The position numbers and the translations under genes were made by a program. Under the pieces are notes generated by a model that was not told where the DNA came from, made no database searches, and worked only from the letters and a program-made list of their open reading frames with translations. A stretch of 64,000 nt of DNA from Spirochaetia bacterium (GTDB lineage: Bacteria > Spirochaetota > Spirochaetia > Treponematales > Treponemataceae), in the NCBI GenBank assembly GCA_900769325.1, contig CAAGGF010000018.1:62001-126000 (forward strand). The letters run 5' to 3'. Shown one piece after another: positions 58,680 through 64,000 of this stretch (within the stretch, counting starts at the first letter, position 1; the number at the start of each line of letters is the position of its first letter).

Positions 58680-59228
58680 TTACACACTTAAATTAAAATC
58701 TGAAAAATGACTGTGTGTTATTGCACAAGCCAAAGCATCGGATGCGTGATCGGGGTTTACAGGTTTATCAAGTTTTAAAAGCATCTGAGTGTATTTCTGA
58801 ACGAGTTTTTTATCTGCTTTTACTTCTCCAGTTACGGCCTGTTTAATCTGATTCGGCTTATACTCAGAAACTGGAATTTCATTCAATGCAAGACAAAGAG
58901 AAACGACTCCCTTAGCTTCTGCAACATTAAGTGCACTTGAAACATTCCGTGCAAAAAAAAGAGATTCCATTGAAGCAGCATCCGGCTTAAATTCTTTTAT
59001 AATTTCCTGAAGCTTTTGAAAAATTATCAGAAGCCGCTTTTGATGCGAAAAATCAGGTTTAGTCTCGATTGTGCCGTAACTTACAAGATGACAAGAACCT
59101 TTTGTGCAATCTATCACACCAAAACCCGTATTTGCAAGTCCAGGATCAAGGCCAAGAATGCGCTTAATTTTTTTTTGCGAGAAAGAAAGAGGTGATTTTT
59201 CTGAAAAAGACTGTGATTCGTTTTCCAT
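58680..59228 (-). CDS. ruvC: Holliday junction resolvase RuvC
   Basis: Dimeric RNase H-fold nuclease that cuts Holliday junctions. Catalytic acids are in ILGLDPGLANTGFGVID (Asp, about 27), MESLFFARNVSSALNVAEAK (Glu, about 86) and NPDHASDALACAITH (Asp, about 158). A polar N-terminal extension of about 20 residues precedes the fold. ATG 59228 lies 8 bp from a terminator hairpin that contains the only G-rich sequence upstream. Confidence 0.95.
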   Translation of the reverse strand: MENESQSFSEKSPLSFSQKKIKRILGLDPGLANTGFGVIDCTKGSCHLVSYGTIETKPDFSHQKRLLIIFQKLQEIIKEFKPDAASMESLFFARNVSSALNVAEAKGVVSLCLALNEIPVSEYKPNQIKQAVTGEVKADKKLVQKYTQMLLKLDKPVNPDHASDALACAITHSHFSDFNLSV

Positions 59229-59236
59229 AAATTAAA

Positions 59237-59260
59237 AACCCGCCAAATTAAGGCGGGCTT
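59237..59260 (-). terminator. Terminator after yebC, directly before ruvC
   Basis: On the - strand AAGCCCGCC (59260-59252) pairs with GGCGGGTT (59244-59237) across TTAATTT, followed by TTTAATTT. The ruvC ATG begins at 59228. Confidence 0.8.
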
Positions 59261-59307
59261 AAACTAAAATTTAAAAGCACATAAAACTTTATGCCAAAAA
59301 ATTTTAA

Positions 59308-60054
59308 TTATTCTGCATCTGGATCAAATCCTTCTGGATATTCAACATTTGAATAAACATTCTGAACATCATCGTTGTCTTCGAGTTTGTTCAAGAGTTT
59401 TGCAACTTTTACAGCAGTGTCGGCATCTACAGGTGAATACATATCAGGAACCATTCCTACATCAGCAGAAAGCGATTCAAAACCTTTTTCGTTTAAAGCA
59501 TCAGCAACAGCAGAGAAAGCATCCGGTGTAGTTGTAACAGTGATGATTCCGTCTTCGTTTACGATGTCATCAGCACCTGCTTCAAGAGCAACTTCCATAA
59601 CTTCGTCTTCTGACACTTTTTCTGCATCAAATTCGATTGTACCTTTTCTCTGGAACATTCTGGAAACAGAACCTGAAGTACCAAGGTTTCCGCCGTTTTT
59701 TGTAAAAATGTTACGAACATCAGCAGCAGCACGGTTTTTGTTATCTGTAAGAACTTCAACCATTACGGCAACACCGCCAGCAGCGTATCCTTCATAAAGA
59801 AGTTCTTCGTATGCTGCTCCGCCGTCTTCACCAGTACCTTTTTTAATAGCCCTTTCGATATTATCTTTAGGCATGTTAGCGGCACGTGCTTTAATTATAA
59901 CTGTACGAAGGCGTGGGTTTGAATTTGGATCTCCACCGCCCATTCTTGCAGCAATAGAAATTTCTTTGATGAATTTAGTAAAAATTTTACCACGTTTAGC
60001 ATCTGCAATACCTTTTGCATGTTTGATAGTGGCCCATTTACTATGTCCTGACAT
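59308..60054 (-). CDS. yebC: YebC/TACO1-family regulatory protein
   Basis: A conserved 248-residue protein. Family members act as transcriptional regulators or as ribosome-associated translation factors at polyproline stretches. The start MSGHSKWATIKHAKGIADAK is diagnostic, as is NPRLRTVIIKARAANMPKDN (about 42-61) and the central YEGYAAGGVAVMVEVLTDNK. ATG 60054 has AAGGAG upstream. It is next to ruvCAB, a very common neighbourhood. Confidence 0.95.
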   Translation of the reverse strand: MSGHSKWATIKHAKGIADAKRGKIFTKFIKEISIAARMGGGDPNSNPRLRTVIIKARAANMPKDNIERAIKKGTGEDGGAAYEELLYEGYAAGGVAVMVEVLTDNKNRAAADVRNIFTKNGGNLGTSGSVSRMFQRKGTIEFDAEKVSEDEVMEVALEAGADDIVNEDGIITVTTTPDAFSAVADALNEKGFESLSADVGMVPDMYSPVDADTAVKVAKLLNKLEDNDDVQNVYSNVEYPEGFDPDAE

Positions 60055-60138
60055 TGTATGCTCCTTATATTTAAAATACAAAATAATAGTAGTTATTGAT
60101 TATAACTTTTATTTTATTACTGTGTCAATAGAAAGAAT

Positions 60139-61374
60139 TTAGGAATGTTTTAAAACAAGATTTCCGTCTTTTATCTGAGCAAACTGCGTATATCCCTGAT
60201 TTTCAAGCATCGAAAACTGAGGACCGGCTTTTTTTGCCTTTTTTAATACCGAAACAGTATATTTTTCTCGCAAAGTTTCTGCAAATTTTAAAACATCCGG
60301 GAAAGAAATATTTTCTTCATATAAAAGTGCACATTTTTCTTTTTGAGACGGAATTTGATAATTTCTTTCAAGCAAAATCGAGCAAATTCTTTCAAAACCA
60401 ATACTGAAACCGACAGCAGGAATTTTTTCACCGAAAAATTTTCCAATCATATTGTCATAACGACCGCCGCCACCTACAGCCCCAGAAAAATCAGGACAGG
60501 AAATTTCAAAAACCATTCCCGTGTAATACCCCTGCCCGCGTACAAGATTTGGAGCGTAAGAAATTTTGTATTTTCCTTCACTTACTTTTTCTGCAGTTGA
60601 AATTACATATTTTAAATCATCTGCAACAGAAGAATCAGAACACTTTTTAGAGACAGAATCGAGCGTAATTCCGCCTGAAATAAACTCTATAAGATTTTCA
60701 ACGGCAGACAAAGGAAACTCTTTTTCAAGAAGTTCTTTTTTTACACCGTCAACACCGATTTTATCAAGTTTATCGAAAGTAATGCAGACTGAATCAATGG
60801 TTTCTTTTTGAAAGCCCATATTTTCAAGCATATCTTTTAAAACCCGCCTGTCGTTAATGTTAATCGTAAAATCAGTAAACCCGATATTAAGCATTGCCCG
60901 TGCCGTTACATCGATTAATTCAACTTCTGCATTACAACTGGAATCTCCTAGAATATCGATATCGCACTGAACGAATTCACGAAGACGACCTTTTTGAGGG
61001 CGTTCTGCACGGAAAACTCTGTCAGTCTGAATTACCTTAAACGGAAATTGAAGTTCATTTTTATTTGCAGCATAAAATCTTGAAAGAGGAAGCGTCAAAT
61101 CATATCGAAGCCCCATATCAGAGAGCGAAGAAAAATCTTTATTTTCAATAGCCGAAGACAGTTTTTCGCCGCGTTTTAGCACTTTGAAAATCAAATTTAA
61201 ATTATCACCGCCGTCTGATTTATCAAGATTTTCAGAATCTTCAAGAATCGGAGTAGAAATTCTTTCAAAACCAGATGCCCTGTAAGTTTCAAGAATTTTC
61301 GACTGAACATAATCACGGATTTTCTGTTCGTTTGGAAGAATATCTTTCATTCCTTTTAAAGCATTTACTTTCAT
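60139..61374 (-). CDS. hisS: Histidyl-tRNA synthetase
   Basis: Class II aminoacyl-tRNA synthetase. Motif 2 is TDRVFRAERPQKGRLREFVQ (about 107-126). The histidine-A motif is LVRGQGYYTGMVFEI (about 277-291). Motif 3 is VGFSIGFERICSIL (about 330). An anticodon-binding domain (VSVLKKAKKAGPQFSMLENQ) follows. The length of 411 residues is normal. AGGA lies 7 nt before ATG 61374. It is downstream of dnaB on the same strand. Confidence 0.96.
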   Translation of the reverse strand: MKVNALKGMKDILPNEQKIRDYVQSKILETYRASGFERISTPILEDSENLDKSDGGDNLNLIFKVLKRGEKLSSAIENKDFSSLSDMGLRYDLTLPLSRFYAANKNELQFPFKVIQTDRVFRAERPQKGRLREFVQCDIDILGDSSCNAEVELIDVTARAMLNIGFTDFTININDRRVLKDMLENMGFQKETIDSVCITFDKLDKIGVDGVKKELLEKEFPLSAVENLIEFISGGITLDSVSKKCSDSSVADDLKYVISTAEKVSEGKYKISYAPNLVRGQGYYTGMVFEISCPDFSGAVGGGGRYDNMIGKFFGEKIPAVGFSIGFERICSILLERNYQIPSQKEKCALLYEENISFPDVLKFAETLREKYTVSVLKKAKKAGPQFSMLENQGYTQFAQIKDGNLVLKHS

Positions 61375-61434
61375 TTTTTATCCTGTTTTAAAATTTATTT
61401 CGTTATGAGAACCTTATCTCTTATTTTTAAATTA

Positions 61435-62766
61435 CTAACTGTCATCCTCTGCCTGATTTTCAAATTTTGTAAATTCCGGGAAGAACATCAAATTTACAGG
61501 ACCGATTGAACCGTTTCGCTGTTTTGCAACGATACATTTTGCCTCCTGAACGGGAGATTTTTCATCCATTACTTTTCTATCACGGTGCAAAAACATTACG
61601 ACATCAGCATCCTGCTCGATAGAACCCGAACCTCTTAACTGTGCAAGAGTCGGCTCGTTTCCTTCTGCCTCGCGTGAAACCTGACACAATGCAACAATCG
61701 GAATGTCAAGTTCCCTTGCAAGTGCTTTCAGGGATTTTGAAATTTCTGAAACAGTTTCATACACGGGTGCATTTTTATTTTCAGTTGAAATCAAACCGAT
61801 ATAATCGATAAAAATAATTTTAACATCGTATTCAACTTTCATTCTGCGAGCCATCGACCTCAATTCCAGAAGCTGCATATTCGGAGTGTCAACAATATAA
61901 AGCGGAGAATTGTAGCATAAACTTGCAGAATCCTGAAGTTTTTTAAAATCCTGAATGCTAAGCCAGCCCGAACGGACTTTATTGCTTGGAACTCTTGAAA
62001 CTTGAGTTAAAAGCCTTTGCCCGATAGCCTGATAGGCCATTTCCAAAGAGAAAAAACCGCACGGAATTTTCTTTTCGATTGCAATATACTCCATCATGGA
62101 AAGTGCAAAAGCCGTTTTTCCGATTGAAGGACGCGCTCCGATGATTATAAGTTCAGAATTTTGAAATCCGTTTGTCATCGTATCAAGTTTTGCAAAACCA
62201 GTTGGAATTCCTGAAAGACCACCTGAATTTTGATAATGCTTGTCGATTAAATCAATTGTTGCACTTACGATGTCAGACATTGCATAAACAGACGAAGTTT
62301 CCCGATGTTCAGCAAGATTAAAAATTTTCTGTTCTGCAAGCCCCAAAAGTTCCTGAGCTTTATGAGTTTCATCAAATGCCAAAGCCTTTACTTCTGAACT
62401 GAATTTTATCAAATCACGCCGAGTTGCCTTTTCAAGAATGATAGAAACATAATAGCCTACATTTTTACTCGTCGGAACAAGGCTTGTAAGCTCTGAAATT
62501 ACTGCAGCACCACCGGCTTGCTCTAGTTTTCCCATTTTTGTAAGTTCATTTATCAGGGAAAGAATATCTACAGGAATATTCTGCTTATAAAGGGAAAGCA
62601 TTGCCTCGTAGATGACTTGATTTTGAAAAGAATAAAAACTGTCAGGCTTTAATTTTGTTGCAACTTCTGCCATACATGCAGGGTCAAGCAAAACTGCTCC
62701 TAAAGCCGCCTGCTCTGCCTCAAGGTTGTGCGGAGGAATTTTATCTTTTAATGTTGAATCTGTCAT
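61435..62766 (-). CDS. dnaB: Replicative DNA helicase DnaB
   Basis: Hexameric fork helicase. The N-terminal DnaG-interaction domain (PPHNLEAEQAALGAVLLDP) leads to a RecA-like motor with Walker A IIGARPSIGKTAFALSMM (about 207-224), Walker B VKIIFIDYIGLI and the arginine-rich AQLRGSGSIEQDADVVMFLH (about 372-391). The length of 443 residues is normal. No intein is present. GGGG precedes ATG 62766. rpsR-rplI-dnaB is a classic order. Confidence 0.97.
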   Translation of the reverse strand: MTDSTLKDKIPPHNLEAEQAALGAVLLDPACMAEVATKLKPDSFYSFQNQVIYEAMLSLYKQNIPVDILSLINELTKMGKLEQAGGAAVISELTSLVPTSKNVGYYVSIILEKATRRDLIKFSSEVKALAFDETHKAQELLGLAEQKIFNLAEHRETSSVYAMSDIVSATIDLIDKHYQNSGGLSGIPTGFAKLDTMTNGFQNSELIIIGARPSIGKTAFALSMMEYIAIEKKIPCGFFSLEMAYQAIGQRLLTQVSRVPSNKVRSGWLSIQDFKKLQDSASLCYNSPLYIVDTPNMQLLELRSMARRMKVEYDVKIIFIDYIGLISTENKNAPVYETVSEISKSLKALARELDIPIVALCQVSREAEGNEPTLAQLRGSGSIEQDADVVMFLHRDRKVMDEKSPVQEAKCIVAKQRNGSIGPVNLMFFPEFTKFENQAEDDS

Positions 62767-62800
62767 TTTTACCCCGTAAATAAAAACTCACAATGAAAAA

Positions 62801-62870
62801 GGCCGCCAAAAAGAAAACGATGCATCAATCCAATACGGTCTTAAAGCATATTTCACTTTTTTGACAGCCC
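62801..62870 (-). terminator. Probable terminator after rplI (very long loop)
   Basis: On the - strand GGGCTGTCAAAAAAG (62870-62856) pairs imperfectly with CTTTTTGGCGGCC (62813-62801) across 42 nt, followed by five T. It lies between rplI and dnaB. Confidence 0.5.
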
Positions 62871-62906
62871 ATCAAAAAAAAACTGATTTTTTACACTTAA
62901 AAAATT

Positions 62907-63434
62907 CTATTCAGCTTTTTCTTCTTTTTTTTCTGGTTCTACTTCAGCTTTTTTTTCTGATTTTTTACCAGAAACTTTTTCTTCTGTTTCCTGTGCTTTT
63001 ACAACGAATTTGATTTCTGCAGTCTGTGATTCGTAAAGTTTGATAGTTGCATGATAATTTCCCACAGATTTGATTGCAAGACCAGGAATGTCGATTCGTT
63101 TCTTTTCGATTTCGAAGCCCTGTTTTTCAAGAAGATCTGCAATTACAGTTGTAGTAACAGCACCATAAAGTTTTCCGTTGCTTCCTGCAGGCATAACGAT
63201 TTCAAATGAAGCAGATTCAAGTTTTTCTTTAAGACTTCTTGCATTCTGTCTTTTAACTTCTTTTCTTGCTTCGATATCAGCTTTTCGTGCTTCAAAAATT
63301 GCAACTGTAGCATCGTTATACGGAACTACAAGTCCGCGTGGAAGAAGGAAGTTTCTTGCATAACCGTTAGCAACATTTTTTACATCCCCTTCTTCACCAA
63401 GGTATTTTACATCTTCATTAAGAATGACTTTCAT
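62907..63434 (-). CDS. rplI: 50S ribosomal protein L9
   Basis: A 175-residue large-subunit protein bound near the L1 stalk. The N-terminal domain MKVILNEDVKYLGEEGDVKN and GYARNFLLPRGLVVPY is diagnostic, followed by the long central helix and the C-terminal 23S rRNA-binding domain (KLYGAVTTTVIADLLEKQGF). A Lys/Glu-rich tail of about 25 residues extends beyond the usual 148-150. GGAG precedes ATG 63434. Confidence 0.97.
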   Translation of the reverse strand: MKVILNEDVKYLGEEGDVKNVANGYARNFLLPRGLVVPYNDATVAIFEARKADIEARKEVKRQNARSLKEKLESASFEIVMPAGSNGKLYGAVTTTVIADLLEKQGFEIEKKRIDIPGLAIKSVGNYHATIKLYESQTAEIKFVVKAQETEEKVSGKKSEKKAEVEPEKKEEKAE

Positions 63435-63510
63435 TTTACAAGCTCCTCTTTAAAATTTAAGACTGCGTCACCAGGAGTTGGATCGCATATCTTTTTTTTA
63501 TATTAATTTT

Positions 63511-63834
63511 TTAGTCTGCAACAAACGGAAGCAAACAGATACAGCGTGCTCTTTTAATTGCACCAGAAAGTTCTCTCTGATGTTTTGCACAAGTTCCAGT
63601 GATTCTGCGAGGAAGAATTTTACCGCGTTCTGTAGTAAATCTTTTTAAACCGTCAGCATCTTTGTAGTCAATTTTTGCTTTATTTGCGCAAAATCGGCAT
63701 ACTTTTTTGCGGAAGAAAGTTTTTGCCTTTCCTCTTGCACCTGAATCATCACGCCCTTCGTTTTCAGGCATTACAGAATCATTCTGCATTACTTCTTTTT
63801 CTTCATAGTTCATATCTTTGTTTTCGTCAGACAT
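63511..63834 (-). CDS. rpsR: 30S ribosomal protein S18
   Basis: A 107-residue protein. The conserved core starts at about residue 42 (FFRKKVCRFCANKAKIDYKD) and ends in RITGTCAKHQRELSGAIKRA, then RCICLLPF. Four Cys (CRFC, TC, RCIC) suggest the zinc-binding form. An acidic N-terminal extension of about 35 residues is longer than the usual few residues. GGAG lies 7 nt upstream of ATG 63834. rpsF and ssb, normally just upstream, would be outside the window. Confidence 0.97.
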   Translation of the reverse strand: MSDENKDMNYEEKEVMQNDSVMPENEGRDDSGARGKAKTFFRKKVCRFCANKAKIDYKDADGLKRFTTERGKILPRRITGTCAKHQRELSGAIKRARCICLLPFVAD

Positions 63835-63848
63835 TTTTACACTCCAAT

Positions 63849-63887
63849 AAAAAGCCGATAGAAATAATTTTTCAAGACGGACTTTTT
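63849..63887 (-). terminator. Terminator-like hairpin in the rpsR leader
   Basis: On the - strand AAAAAGTCCG (63887-63878) pairs with CGGCTTTTT (63857-63849) with one bulge across a 20-nt loop. The T run ends 14 bp before the rpsR start. It is either a terminator of the upstream gene or an attenuator. Confidence 0.5.
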
Positions 63888-63975
63888 ATGCGCTCCTAAA
63901 AAATCAGGAAACGCTGATATTTAAGCAAAAGTTTTTACACCTTTAACTTTGTCTTTTAGGTTTACCCCAAAGAAA

Positions 63976-63990
63976 GTTTGCAACGCAAAC
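63976..63990. repeat. Dispersed palindrome, copy 3
   Basis: GTTTGCAACGCAAAC is the exact complement of the 9663-9677 copy. It sits in the non-coding end of the window beyond rpsR; no gene is visible from 63835 to 64000. Confidence 0.6.
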
Positions 63991-64000
63991 CTGTGAAATT

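Noticed and set aside
62801..62870. Possible MITE, because its end GGGCTGTCAAAAA resembles the right end of the 30473-30598 element
   Set aside because: It sits directly after rplI on the - strand and is followed by a T run, so a long-loop terminator explains it better.
63854..63861. GCCGATAG as a sigma-28 -10 box on the + strand
   Set aside because: No TAAA at 15 bp and no + strand gene follows; it lies in the terminator-like stem.
1..64000. CRISPR arrays, prophage, insertion sequences, rRNA and toxin-antitoxin pairs
   Set aside because: Looked for repeats, integrase or transposase motifs and small paired genes; none found.

Overview
This is a contiguous stretch of an AT-rich, densely coding spirochaete chromosome, very probably a host-associated or free-living Treponema. 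The evidence is a pair of FlaB core flagellins, the block flgN-flgK-flgL-fliW-csrA, a spirochaete-type PilZ membrane protein, and a TAAA-N15-GCCGATAA flagellar sigma-28 promoter. Assignment is by protein and operon pattern; I could not search a database. No prophage, insertion sequence, CRISPR array or rRNA operon is visible. All large genes look intact.

Layout. 1-8.4 kb: the end of an unknown gene, dinB, then a convergent block with a beta-propeller/von Willebrand envelope protein, a TPR protein, surE and a divergent galactokinase relative; lnt-nrdR run the other way. 8.5-13.0 kb: tRNA-Met, ornithine carbamoyltransferase, a small exported protein, nrnA, a divergent sigma-like regulator behind a near-consensus sigma-54 promoter, and rdgB. 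13.0-25.2 kb is a motility island: flaB1, flaB2, flaG, fliD, a hypothetical gene, a PilZ gene, tsaE and tsaB on +, converging with flgN-flgK-flgL-fliW-csrA on -. 25.3-25.9 kb: five tRNAs. 25.9-30.5 kb: tig, clpP, clpX, pta. 30.6-34.3 kb: a CapA-like lipoprotein and a DEAH helicase. 34.3-40.1 kb (-): dut-lptF-lptG-tgt and a HEAT-repeat protein. 40.3-46.3 kb (-): a membrane protein, pnp, rpsO, ribF, ilvE. 46.4-49.2 kb (-): a SPOR-domain protein and an exported protein. 49.4-55.8 kb (+): a tightly overlapping five-gene operon with two nucleotide-sugar enzymes and a three-subunit molybdenum-hydroxylase-like complex whose cofactor motifs are degenerate. 55.8-63.8 kb (-): queA, ruvB, ruvA, ruvC, yebC, hisS, dnaB, rplI, rpsR.

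How it works together. The strongest regulatory story is a flagellin homeostasis circuit contained within 12 kb. CsrA and its antagonist FliW are encoded beside the hook-junction genes. The flaB1 leader carries a hairpin displaying the exact CsrA core ACAAGGATGT in its loop, plus a second hairpin that puts the Shine-Dalgarno GGA in a loop. flaB2 has a 9/10 match over its own Shine-Dalgarno. This matches the known FliW-CsrA-flagellin partner switch of other flagellated bacteria, but the leader architecture is read here directly from sequence. Other notable items are candidate leaderless mRNAs (lnt, rdgB, tsaE), a sigma-54-driven sigma-like gene, terminators with unusually long loops, and several convergent gene pairs separated by only 1-3 bp.
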